DNA from: Paratinospora sagittata
Taxonomy: Eukaryota > Streptophyta > Magnoliopsida > Ranunculales > Menispermaceae
Reading direction: 5' to 3'
Assembly: GCA_035771175.1 (NCBI GenBank)
Contig: CM069603.1
Coordinates: forward strand, 23,970,286 to 24,034,285
DNA length: 64,000 bases
Positions within the stretch are counted from its first letter, which is position 1. Each line of letters opens with the position of its first letter. The translations under genes were made by a program, and so were the position numbers. Under the pieces are notes generated by a model. That model saw only the letters and a program-made list of their open reading frames with translations. It did no database searches and was not told where the DNA came from. This document shows positions 44,506-56,980 of this stretch, piece after piece.

Positions 44506-46617
44506 ATTGAACCAATTATCCTCATGTTCCTCACGAGATTATGTCCCTAATATGAAAGATATTTTGATGATTACAAACCACATTTTGTTCATGATATTAT
44601 TGCATACATGGCATATCTAATCTTACTTGAAGGTTTCAAAAGAATCAATGATGAATGGCGGATGTATTAAAGATCTACTTGAAGACCATGATCATTTGAA
44701 GATGTTCAGTAGTATGATTAGATTATAATAGGTTGTAGAACCTTCTATGCCATTTGATTCAGCAATATGCATGACTGCATGTTTTAATCGAATTGATTTT
44801 CAATCGTTTTCATATTTGATTTAATCCAAGAATATCATGTCTTAGCGAGCTTTAATCGAGAAATCAAAAACCATTTTTATAGAGTCGTTCAGGATGCTAA
44901 TGTTTTAGCAGCGCCCTCCTGGACTTGATGAGTCAGGACGCTGATAAAATATTAGGACGCTCAAAGTTTATTTGAACTGATTAATTTGGACGCTTACTTG
45001 TAAATAACGACCTCCCTTTAGTCAACCTTTGAAAGTGTCAGGACGCAGACTCAGTTTCAGCTCGCTGAAAGTTCTCTTAACTTGTAATTGATTTCTATAA
45101 TTAAGGACACTGATAGTTATAAGTTGAATAAACTATCAAGACGCTATTTGTATAGGAGCACCCTCATCCTTAGAACAACTTAATAACTTTAAGGACGCTT
45201 ACTGTCCTTCAGCGCACTTAATATGGTTTTAAAACTATTTTTTAAATTTCAACTTGTGAGTAGCGCCCTTGTGCGTATGTGTTTTTAAAACAAAGTAAGA
45301 CGCTAACTATCGAAGTAGCTCCATCATGATTTGAGTCGTTTAATCGTTAAAGTAAGTCAGAATGATTACGATTTAGTAGCGCCCTCACTTCACTATTTAG
45401 CAGGACGCTTATGCTTCTTGAGCGCCTTTAAGGAACAAAACGACAAAGTTAACATTAAGCATCAGGACGCTAATTCAACAAGGCTACTGTTCTGACACTG
45501 ATACTATTTTTGTTAGCTTTTTCAGAACCGTACGAAAACTTTTCAGAACATTTCAGAACCGTACAAAAACTTTTCAAAACTTTTTGAACGTTCTAATACT
45601 TTGTCAGAACATTCCTTTTTTGTGAATGATCAGATGATTCAGGTGCTATCGCCGTAATATGCACAGAACTGAATCAATCCATTTCGAGAAAGAATGTAGA
45701 CGTTGTATTTGAAATAACATAGAGTGCCAAAATTTATCAAGTCCATTACGCCTCTATTATTTCTATATCTACATGATGTCGTAGTGCAGAAAAACTACAA
45801 ATCAATACGAAAACTGATATTCATTAAAAAATGTATCAACAGTTTTCACTTGTGCAAATAACTTTTTGAAAGTTAGTTATCTTTCAATCGTTGTTGAGCT
45901 TGCAATCATTTCAAAAGAAAAACATAAAGTCTTCTGGATTGATTGATCTTGATCTTGATCTTTATCATTTTCAAATTCCATTGAAGAAGACAAAAGCTCT
46001 TTGAACCTATTTTTCAGCCAAACATCATCATACATATTTTGTTGAATCTGTGGTAACATAAGGTTCAATCCAAAGGTTTATAAGTATCACTTTGATTCCG
46101 AGTAAAGGGTATCATATCATATCTTGTATTCAGTTTGCAGTGACTGGTTACTCACTGGGCAAAAGCAAGTGTTGCTCAAAGTTATAATGGTCCTCTCACA
46201 TCTGAAAGTAGAGAAACGGTCTTCTCACACTCGGAAGTTGAGAAACGGTCTTCTCACTCCCGTAAGTTGAAAAACGGTCCTCTCACACCCGTTAGTTGAG
46301 AAACGGTCTTCTCACACCCGTAAGCTAAGACACGATAGTTCTCACACCCGTAAGTTGAGAAAGTGTACCGGTTTGATCTTCACACGTAAGATGATCCATA
46401 GTGGAGTTTGAACATATCCTAACTGAGGAGGTTAGGTAGTGGATGTAGGCCAAGCCGAACCACTATAAATCCTGATTGCATTGTCTCTTTTACATTTTAT
46501 GTATCTATTTGTTATACTTTGTTTAATCTACTTTCATTAATCCGCACATTATTAAGAAAAGTAAAAATCTACTAAGTGTCCAATTCACCCCCCCTCTTGG
46601 ACATATCTGGGTCAACC
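44506..46617 (+). mobile_element. 3' LTR of element D
   Basis: Begins at TTGAACCAATTATCC (the expected TG start is mutated) and ends near GGGTCAACC. It carries the U3 palindrome block (44880-45480) missing from the 5' LTR, the hairpin array (46185-46400), CCTAAC/GTTAGG and TAGTGG/CCACTA stems (46420-46470), and the end ccaattcacccccc. Confidence 0.85.
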
Positions 46618-48936
46618 CTCGTGAAAGTTGGGGCTCTAGGTGCTGGTGGAACATTTACTCAACGTTTCTCTAAGAGATGAAAAAGCATTCCAAATCTCTT
46701 CATACACATAGCAATGTACCATACGGTGGAATGAAGTATGTTGTTCATAGCCTTGAAGAGATCCTCGAAGAAACCAACTACACATTCCACTCGATCTACT
46801 GTAGTGGTGATGATGTAGGAGAGATCTATAAATAGTGGATGCTAAGAAAGACATTTTGTACTTAATGGAGCACATTTTCTCATATGCTTAGTTGACAACA
46901 TCAAGATTCTTATTCAACCTACTGTCCTCAGAAGGTGCTGGCCTAGCAGTGTTAACCAAAATATTGTCCTTCAGACTTGAGATGGCCTTTAACACTGGAT
47001 CAAAATCAGTTTTACTAGATACTTGATCTAGAATTGCATTCAGTACTGATTGTAGAGCATATGGGGTTGTCGTGTCCTTTGAAGATTCAGCAACATGACC
47101 CTTCATACTCTTAATGTCTTCATGAATCTTCTTCAGGATAACACCATTTAATCCATCTTGAGGTTGGCTTGACTATTGAATCTGAATCTAAGCTGGCTGT
47201 GGCTGAGTTGGTTTACGACCATTTGAAGTGACAAAAGCCTTCATAAAAGCCTTGGTGGATTGTAAATTCTCTTGAATATCGTTCATGACATTGTCACTTG
47301 GAGTGTTTGAACTTGATGATGGAAGAGCTTGCATGGACACAAGTTTTTTTTCCATGAGTTGTATCACTTGGCTTAGTATATCTGTTGCTTGAATCAAATG
47401 TTTGGTGCAAGCCTTTTTCCCTTCAAGTTCTTCATCCTTCAGTTGTATCAACTGTTTGATTGCTCCCAACAACTCAGTATTCTGCCTACTTTGCTCTTCT
47501 CTTATTCTTTCCAACAGTTTAGAGTTCATAAATTCTTGATCCTCTCTAATTCTCCTTAAAAAATCCTCTTCATCAAACTGTGGAACTGTTGGTTTACTGT
47601 AATGAGAGTAAGATGGTGAAGATTCATCAACTTGATCACCAGCCTCATGTGCAACACTTTCTTCTTGATCTGCCTCATTGTACTCCTTTTCTTCAACATG
47701 AGGTACAATGGCAGTTTCATCAAGTCTTTTCTCAAGAATTGCCATAGCAACTTCCTGGAATCTTTCTTCAGGAGCTTCCACTGAAGGTTCATAAAATGTT
47801 TCCTCATTTTGATCATGGGGTTTCTCTTCCATAAGAACATCCCTTGGAAATGGCAAATCAAAAATTGTTCTTTCAGAGTCCTCTCCAACTCTCTCTTGAA
47901 GTTATGCCTCCACAACAGCTTGGGTAATCTGATTCACTTCTTCCATGGCCAGATCAACTTGTTTAATTTGAACCTCTTCTTCAGCATGATCAATCTGTTC
48001 AACCTAAACATCTTCTACAACTTGATTAGCTTGTTTTTTTGCAGCATGATCAACTTGTTCTACCTCAGCATGACCTTCTTGTTCAGCTTGAACTTCCTCT
48101 CTTACTTCAAGTGGTTTAGTCTCCACCTCTTGTGAACTTCAAACATTGGGAACCACTTTTCCAAAGCACAAACATACACATATCTCATCAACTTGATAGT
48201 TGTCTGCTCAATGCAGTGATATCTGCTTGTTTCTTTCACTTCCTCTCCTCTCAAGTCAATTCTATTTTTCTCGAACAAAGTGGTGAGGTACATCCTAAAT
48301 GGAAGACCTCGTCCTCGACTAATAACAATGTCGATAACATAAGTGAGGATGTGGGCTAGGTTTATCTTCTTCTTTTGGAGAATGCTCCAAATCAAGAATA
48401 AATCAAGTTCATTGACATTGCCCCTGCTACCAGACTTGGGCTGAATGATGTGGGTGACGATGTTGTGAATGATCCTAGGAATGAGCTTGATGGTTGGTAA
48501 GCTTTTTATCAACACACACATGGTCTTTCTTTCTTGAAATGAAATTCAAGGCAAATAGGCAATCATAGCCTCGAAATTAGAATTTGCCCTTGGTGAAGGA
48601 AAATATATGGGCACTTTCATCACTCGGCAATGAGAATGTTTCAGAGAAGAATTGGGATGAAATCTTTATGGTTTTAACCTTGACCTTAGACTGTCTTGCA
48701 AGTCCTGTCTTAGACTTATCTTCCAGATTCTAAAAGAACTGTCTGACTAGGTTAGGATACCATCTTGAGTTATAGGTGAGGAATTTGGTCCAACCTTGGA
48801 ACTCAAACAAAGATAGCACATCGAGATGTGCAGTAGCAAAGAAATTGAAATCAACAAAGCAACCATCAATTACAACTCGGGTTACAAGCTTTTCGACTTT
48901 GTCCTTTTTCTTGGACTTCTGAGTTGAGGGTGATGG
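46618..48936 (-). pseudogene. G2: reverse copy of the G 'putative plant transposon protein' ORF
   Basis: Read on the minus strand from 48936 to 46618, this parallels G. N-terminal region: STQKSKKKDKVEKL, CFVDFNFFATAHLDVLS, FQGWTKFL (Trp kept, unlike G), WYPNLVRQFF then a TAG, VKTIKISSQFFSETFSLP. Next: HNIVTHIIQPK and LFLIWSILQKKKINLAHI (48300-48460), RYHCIEQ. The middle and C-terminal half is acidic and coiled-coil-like, with FLRRIREDQ, LLERIREEQ and MKAFVTS (47188-47856), and near the end FFEDLFKAMNN, YIAMCMKRF (46680-46780). An F-type LTR cuts off the N-terminus at 48937. Stops and frameshifts make it non-functional. Confidence 0.75.
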
Positions 48937-50033
48937 TGTTGGTCCACCCAAGAGGGGGGTGAATTGGGTGAGATGGTCAATTTTAAACTTCTCTTCCAAT
49001 AAGTTAGTGATATACATGAGTGTATTGGAATTGAACGCATAAATAGAACTTAGACTAAAATGAAAACATGAGACACATAAGATTTATAGTTGTTCGGCTA
49101 TGCCTACGTCCACTACCTAATCTCCCGATTAGGATTTTCTCAATCAACTAACTGATTCTCTTACGGGTGAGAACCAAACCGTTACAACTGCCCTTTTATA
49201 GGTTAAAGGTAAACCTATCCTTGCACAGACTAAGGATGAACCGCATTTCTTTTTTTCAGGATGAGGAAAAACCCATGTTCCTTTTATGGGATAAGGAAGA
49301 ACCGTTTCTCTTTTATAGGTTAAGAGATAACCTATCCTTTTACAGGTTAATGAAGCACCTATCCTTTTAAGGGATTAGGATGAATCGGTTTCCTACTTAT
49401 AGGTAAGGATGAACCTTTTTCTCTTTTACAGGTTCAGAGATAAACTTAACATGATTTCAATCCTGAAATCATTAAGTGAACTACATTCACTTGTCTTGCT
49501 TGTTTCAATCCAAAAACACACCAGCATTACAACACAAAATAATGTTGGTTCCTGTTGTGTAGAACACTTCACACTTAAGCTCAGTACATAGCATTACAAA
49601 GATATGAAATATGAATACGTAATGCTAAGAGGAAATACACTTACAGTCATTTACCTTTCAATGTTCGATATTGCTGAAGTACAGTTTCGAAAAGCATGAA
49701 TGATGTGATATGAAATCAGTGCTTCTTCGAAAATAATATGATACCAATAAAACATTGACGTAAAAATTGGAGGACTAGTGTAAATCAAAGACACAGACAA
49801 TTTTCAAAAAGATATAGAATATAAGTATGAAAACTTTTCGTTCAGTATTCAGTAGTTGACTCAACTACTAATATAGTTCAGTACAATACTTAAGATATGA
49901 AATCAAGTACAACTGTATATCTCGAACTATTTCTCAAATTCTTTCTATAGCAAGATTGATATCAAGTATAGATCAGTGCTGAGAATTTGAGTAGATATCA
50001 GATCTAATAGATTTTCAAAGATAGAATATAATA
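48937..50033 (-). mobile_element. F-type LTR in reverse orientation, cut by element C
   Basis: The minus strand ends GGGTGGACCAACA at 48937, like LTR F at 30829. The hairpin array (49155-49445) and the stem CTAATC/GATTAG near 49110-49135 are present in reverse. Homology to F continues to about 50030, where element C starts; the rest should lie beyond the right edge of the window. Confidence 0.8.
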
Positions 50034-53007
50034 TGTAGCACCCGTGCCTTTAGGTGACATCATTTTGACCCATAATGTACCCGCAGAGTACATGTATACG
50101 TATTCGTATACGTATATGTATATGTATTTTGATGCTCGAAGCACGTAAGTTCGAGTGTCTTTGCATGATTTTAGGTCATAAAGAGTGCGCATGAAGTTTC
50201 GGAACCATCAGAGACATGTTCGACGTAAAAACATGTCGAAAACGGTGTTTTGGATCAAGTGGAGCTCGCTCCATGGAGGAAGAAATTTCTGTCACAAATT
50301 ACATTAATGGTTTGATTGAGCTGAAATTTCTTCAGCTCATTCTTATATGATAGATCTTCACTATGAACGGTGAAGATCTTGATCGGAGTTACTGTTTCAC
50401 GGATTTTCAGATTTTCTTACGCAGTTTTGATCAAACATTAGACCGCACAATCCCACCGTTGGATTGAGTTGAAAATTTACCAGAATGTTGGTAACTGACT
50501 CATGCAACTTTGGAGCGGTTAAGATGTTAAATTCGGGGGTATATTGCAAAAAATTGACAATCTAAGTGCAAGTATTGCAACAGGAAAACTGATTTTTTGA
50601 TAGTTTTTGGCAACTTTTAGTTGTGGGCCCAAGCTTGTCTATTTAAGCAACCAAAACGTAATTTTAGGCTCATTTGCTCATTTCTCAGCCAAAAAAGAGA
50701 GAAAGGAGTTGGATAGGAGAAAAGGAGAGGAAACCTAGGGTTGGTGGATTTTGCTCAAAATTCCTAAGGTTTGCATGTTTTTCCTCATTGTTCATCCTTC
50801 AATCTGTTTGGTTCATGCATACTAGTGTTGTTTTGATGCATGCATTGTATGAAACCCAGATTTGAAGGGGTAGTGGAAATCAAATGTTGTCCAAATGTTT
50901 TGCATGTTTTACATGTGTGTTTAGAGTGTGTTGGGAACCCTCTAAAGGCAAAAACCCCAATTTCAAACAAGAAATTGGTAGGGTTTAGTACAAATGACCT
51001 AGTCTTGGTTCACTGACCTAGACTTTGACTTAAGCTTTGCATGCCATCTATGATGGACTGATCAGTATTAGAGACTGATTCATGTATTTAGCTTGAGATT
51101 TTAATGGTGAAATCATATGGTTTAGTGTAAATGGTCAGTGTTTGGTTCATGGCCTTAGGCTTTTCCAAAAGTCATGCATGTCAACTATGTTGTTCTAGGT
51201 GGCATTGTGAATGAAACCATGTTGTTAGATCAGTAAATTTTAGGGCTATGTATGGTGGCCTAATATAAAATTGACAATATAGCCTATGTATGAAAATTTC
51301 CAGATTTGGGGCTTTTGATGCTCTTGATATAAAATCTGGAAAATAATGCAATGTAGGTCTAATTGGACATGATTAGGGTTGTTTGATGATTGAATTCAAT
51401 GGGTTCTCATAATGGACACCCTAAGGTTGATTAATTTTGATCTAGGCTAAGTATTTGGCATTTTTCATGTACTTTGGCAATTTTGCATGAAATTTGGGGA
51501 TTTTGCCTAAATTGGGACTTTTCACCCAAAGCAAGTCAATTTATGAAATTGACTTGGGGATTGTTTAATTGGACCCAAATCGAGTAGAATCATGGGTTTA
51601 AAATGTTAGAACCTATGTTAAATTGATATGACTTAGTTCATTTTGACTTTATGTTTTATATGGGCCTAATTGGGGATTTCGACCAAGAGTTAGTCAATTG
51701 ATGAAATTGACTTGATGTATAGTCTAATTGACCCTAATTATAATGGAATTTCATGTATATTAGTGGTTGGATCATGGGATCACCCTATTACATTCAATTT
51801 AGGTCAATCTTAGTTTAATTGAATCTAAATGATCAAGTTCGGCAATATGGAAATTGGCTCAAGGGGGTAATCAATTTAGAATCTAATTGACTTTAGATTG
51901 GATTTGAACATGGGGTTTTGACACACTTTATGACTGATTTTTAGTTGTGTGAACCATGTTATTTTCAGGTCTTGTGATTGATCTTGAACTCGTTTAGTCA
52001 ATTGGAGAGTTTTGGCGATTGGATTGGCTAGACATAGCCAATCAAGAGTGAGTGTTCTTTTACTTTTGGATTATTTATATGTGGCATTGTAGTATAGAAA
52101 TGTTTTAAATGCTTTTGTATGATGGTATGCATGTTTTAATATTCCATGAAATACATTTGAGCATAATTCATTGGGATGACAATTTGGGTTGAGGCTCCTA
52201 GTTGGAATTTCCTCTTTTTGGGAATTCTCGTAAGTCTAGCGGCGATCCCAGTTGTGTACCTAGCAGAGGGTTTTATGGCTTGTGTATGGGTAGGTTAGTT
52301 TAGGCTAATCTTATGTGCTGCACAACTCCAGTAATCCTATCAGGATACTAGTATTGTGTGTGTGTTCAGGTACTGTGTGTAGCGCACCAGCCTTGAACTC
52401 CAGTACTCAGGAGGGGATAGGATTGCATGAGCATGACTACAAATGTTATGCATCGTCTTATGTATGACTTGATCCATTATGTTAGCATGTATGTAATCTA
52501 TTTCGTCATCATGATATTTCAATTGTTTTATGATCTTACCATGTTTTATAAATGCACGTATATGCCACTTGTAAATAACATTCACTGAGCTGGTTGTAGC
52601 TCACACCTCACCATCTTCTTTCAGGATCTGATAGAAAAGGAAAAGGGAAGGCTTGACTGCGGAGCGTCCCTTGTTTTGTTTCATGTAGGTGTTGTACATT
52701 TAGTTTTGTATTTTGATAATTATGTACATAATAGCACCTAGTAATTGTATATTTTTAACACATAGTTAGGATGTGTTGGGTTTTGTATCATTTTGAAGAC
52801 TCTGGAATTTTATATTTATAAAAATTTAGAGAAGTAATATTTTATTTCATTATGATCATGTTAGTTGGTTGTTAAGGATGTACTTTTATTTCTTTTTAGG
52901 GATTCGTATATGTATTCGAGAGCTGACGGGACGTCGGGTGTACCGACGGAGGGTCTACTCGAAGGCTCCTGTGCGGGTCATGACGTCACGTAGAGTGGGT
53001 CGTGACA
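50034..53007 (+). mobile_element. 5' LTR of element C (2974 bp)
   Basis: TGTAGCACCCGTGCC...GGGTCGTGACA. A TATA-like TCTATTTAAGC lies at 50638-50648, with the counterpart at 61648-61658 in the 3' LTR. Small open frames such as 50674-50865 are repeated in both LTRs and look fortuitous. Confidence 0.92.
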
Positions 53008-53206
53008 ACTATGGTATGGAAAGAGTGTTTTAATTTTAAAATCCTTAAAAAGAATAAAAGACTTATATGACATTATGATTGCCTTTATGAGTATGATTAT
53101 AGGTAGTTATCTTAGGGGTAACTTTTTCCTGGATTGTGATCCTGATTAAGCTTTTCCTTCTTGTGAATTTCAGATATTTACAAGAGAGGAAAGAGCAGGA
53201 TCAGCC
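53008..53206 (+). other. Leader of element C with a degenerate primer-binding site
   Basis: TGGTAT at 53012-53017 is the start of the usual primer site, but the following bases (ggaaag) no longer match. The remainder is a short non-coding leader before gag. Confidence 0.5.
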
Positions 53207-53893
53207 ATGGACCCAGATGAACGCCTTAGGTGTATAGAGGCTGTCTTAGAGGCCACTCAGCAGGAACATGCCCAGATTCTCGAGTTGCAAGGCCGTACCC
53301 AGGGTGTTAGGCCACCATCGCAGGGTGATGTAGCAGCGGTTGTAGAGCACAGTTGTGTGGCAGCAGTTTTAGGGGATCAGGCAGGGCAGGCAAGACCAGC
53401 TGGGGTCTAGTATGCCATAGGTGGGGAGACTGAGGCTGAGGGAGCAGAGAAGGACCGCTATGAGATGGTTATGAAAGTCTTCATGAATCGGAATCCTGCT
53501 GAGTTTCTGGGAAGTCTTGATTTAGAGCTTGCTGAGGGATGGTTGACTCGGATGGAGACCATTTTAAGTGATATGAGGGCGCTTGAGCATGATAAGGTCA
53601 AGCTTACCAGGTTTAAGCTGATTGACAAGGCTAACAAATGGTGGGAACGGGTGGAGCGTCTCGAGGGCGAGGTCCGGACTTGGACTAGATTCAAGGAGTT
53701 GTTCTTTGTAGAGTTCTATCCACAAGCCGAGAGGGATCAACGCCGGAACCAGTTTCTATATCTAACCCAGGGTAACATGCCCGTGAGAGAGTACGAGCAG
53801 GAGTTCAACAAGTTGGCACTCTTCTCTCCAGAGATGGTTTATACCGATGAGCTGAGGATGCAGAGGATACGGGATGGTTTTTGAGACTGTATC
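53207..53893 (+). pseudogene. gag of element C, N-terminal part (cut by solo LTR A)
   Basis: Starts MDPDERLRCIEAVLEATQQE, has an in-frame TAG at 53408-53410, and resumes in the same frame with the retrotransposon gag domain (FLGSLDLELAEGWLTRMETI, KANKWWERV, FKELFFVEFYP, MPVREYEQEFNKLA). It ends abruptly at RIRDG near 53878, where the solo LTR of family A is inserted. The second half starts at 56986. Confidence 0.88.
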
Positions 53894-56800
53894 TGTGGCG
53901 ACCCCGCACCCCGGACCACCAACCCCGCAGGGAATGCCGTGAGGAATGCCGTGAGGAATGTCGGGGCGGGACGCCCGGCGTAGGCATCTCCAACCAGTCC
54001 TCAACCCTCGTGAGGTGGTTGAGACCCTACGAGCCTTATCCCAAATAATGACATAATATAAACAGGTACTAAACAAAACTACCAACCGTATTAATCATCC
54101 AAGACAAGAGATACTCCATAAAAATAAATATAATCGTCATAATCCCTACAGTCCATCAAGATTGACATACACATAAAGTCCAAAACTATGGGTACAAAAA
54201 AACCCTCATATGCCCACATGGTCTATCTAACAAGTCTCAACTCACCCATACTACAATGTGGTAAGTGTTATAATTACATAGTTCAAAATATAATACATCA
54301 TAATTTCAAACACAATTAAATCAAAATGCCTCTCAACTCACATCAAGGCCTTGGATTCTCTAGCAGGCAAGGCCTTCAAGATATGACTACTCCTTTGCCC
54401 TTATTCGGGACAGAAGGACCCGAAAGAGGAAAATGAGGGTGAGCCAACGGTGCCCAGTGAATAGAATTCAAATATGCTATCAATACTCATCAATAAATAT
54501 CATGTATGCATGTCAATGTGTAGCATGATTAAAAGCTCATAACATATAGATATCAAGCATTTATAATAAGTTCGATGCAAGTAAAAGCTTATCAATTTGG
54601 ATCCACATTCCACATGCATTGGGGTTACTAGTGCACGTCTATTTCACCGTACCGTTGACCCAAATCATGTTTATTTGGGGTTACTAGTGTACGTCTATTT
54701 CACCGTACCGTTCTCATCCCCAAATATTTCCTTTTTAAAACCCTCCTATGACAAGGTTAAGCCCCCCTATTAGCCAGATAGATGGGCCCAACCAAAGTCA
54801 TAAGGTTTTCTCAAATCAATGCATCATTCAAAACATTAGAACACATTCATGCTTTCAACATACAATATATATAAGTGATATGATGACATAAAAGATATAA
54901 TCATAAATGAAGTCTACTCACATCCAAGCCTCGCGAGAGTATCTAACCACACACGGACACCAAACCGAATCAATCCAATCAAGGTCCTGAAACATTCATC
55001 AATATCCAACCATACATCAATTTCAATTCTCAATCACATAGACATTACACATCAACCCAAATCAGCCCACATATAGATAATAGGCCTAAATCCCATCTAA
55101 TCCCACCATTCAACTCAAACCACATGACTTAGGCCTCTAATGCATAGTTCTCATTCATAAACCATTCTATTAATCAAAAATACTGATTTTCAATTCCTTA
55201 GGCATAAACATGCTCAAATTGGGCCATTTGATCACAAGTAGGCATAACCCATAATATGGTCACAACCACCAAATCAGTAGCATAATCAACCCTAATCATG
55301 CTTAATTAAACATAAGTTGCATCAATTCAATGATTCTAGGCCAAAAGCATCAAAAGCCCTAAAATATGAAATTTTCCATACTTAGGCCATATTGTCGATT
55401 TACACTAGGTCACCATGTTCAACCACGTATATCACTGATTTTCCATCATGGGTTCATCAACAATGGCAACTAGGTCAACATAGTTGACATGCAAGCTATT
55501 TGGAAAGGTCTAAGTTCATATTCTAAATTTAGGTTTAATACAAACAACCCTACCAATCCTTCATTTAATATTCTGTTTAGATGTATCAATCTACCAACAG
55601 AAATATTCAATCACAAAATCAACCGTACAGATTGAAGTATGTTAAGAACCAAACCTTCTGTCCAAAAAGCAGCACAATCCAACGGTGGACCGAAACGATA
55701 AGCCACTTTGATGAACAATTCTCTAATCAGATAATTTCTCCTTTCCTGCTACAAATACTCAAACTCAGATGACTATATCACACAACATACTTAAGCCATA
55801 AACATCTCCACCGTTCATAATGCAGAAAGATCAGTTTAAACCACATACCCAAATATCATATCCATCCAACGGTAGATTTAGGAGATCTATCAGTTTGATC
55901 GAAACTCCACGAGAAATTCAGACTTTCCGACCAGCTTTGTTTGAGAGGTTATATCTCTTAGACGAAAACTCTAATCAAGATCTCCACCGACCAGAATGAA
56001 TAACATACGCTATGAACTTGCTGAAAAAATTTGAGCTCAATCGGACCATATATCCTTAAGATCCAGGTTTTTGATGAAAACGTTGCAGAGATTTTCCTCA
56101 AAGCAACTCCCTCTTTCTTTCTCTTCTTCTTTCCTTTCTCTTCTTTTTTTCCTTTCTCTCTACTCATCTCACCCTCTAAGACTTCCTTGGGGAAGAGAAG
56201 TAGGGCATGGGACACTTGTCCACTCTCATGCACCAACGTTGACATGTGTTGGAGAGGAGAAATGGGGCATGGGACACTTGTCCATTTTCATGCACCAACT
56301 TGACATGTATTGGAGAAGAGAAATGGGGCATGGAACACTTGTCCATTCTCATGCACCAACTTGACATGTGTTGGTCTCATGCACCAACTTGACATGTGTT
56401 GGAGAAGAGAAATGGGGCATGGGACACTTGTCCATTTTCATGCACCAACTTGACATGTATTGGAGAAGAGAAATGGGGCATGGGACACTTGTCCATTCTC
56501 ATGCACCAACTTGACATGTGTTGGTCTCATGCACCAACTTGACATGTGTTGGAGAAAAGAAATGGGGCATGGTACACTTGTCCATTCTCATGCACCAACT
56601 TGACATGTGTTGGTCTCATACTACCCATACCAACCACATGTACTTTAACCAATCTCATGCTCCCATGTATTTTAAATGTCCAATCCATTTAATACACCAA
56701 ATTTTTATTTTCATTTATCCTTTTATTCAATCAATCCTAACACATATCAATTCATGGTTTAATGGGCCCATGCATAAATAATAACATATGCATTATACTT

Positions 56801-56980
56801 TAATTTAACATTACCCATATACCATTTATGATGCACATATTTATATACATTATCAAGCATCAAATATACAAACATTAAACAACCATCAAACAAACACCAA
56901 ACATATCAAGGCAACACATAGAGTTTGGGCAAAATGCGATTGGGTTATGGGCTAGATGAAATAATTTTCAGGGCGTCACA
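53894..56980 (-). mobile_element. Solo LTR of family A inside element C
   Basis: The plus strand reads TGTGGCGACC...GGGCGTCACA; reversed, it starts TGTGACGCCC like LTR A at 2799. No internal region is attached. Flanks are GTATC (53889-53893) and ATATC (56981-56985), a 5-bp target duplication with one difference. Being complete, it defines the full length (3087 bp) of LTR A and shows the empty target of element B at 54495-54499. Confidence 0.93.
56195..56620 (-). repeat. Minisatellite in solo LTR A (about 64-bp units)
   Basis: Six copies of a segment with gggcatgggacacttgtcc, tcatgcaccaact and gacatgtgttgg, some with an extra 26-bp piece, giving a higher-order duplication. Each unit has the short palindrome GGACACTTGTCC. 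LTR A at 2799 has a single related stretch (about 3160-3225). Confidence 0.88.

Noticed and set aside
50674..50865. 63-codon open frame present in both LTRs of C
   Set aside because: Its duplication is explained by LTR identity. It shows no domain and lies just after the TATA-like box, so a fortuitous leader ORF is more likely.
53942..53970. Repeated gaatgccgtgag units as a separate minisatellite system
   Set aside because: Only about three short copies at the LTR terminus. Too small to support anything beyond local duplication.
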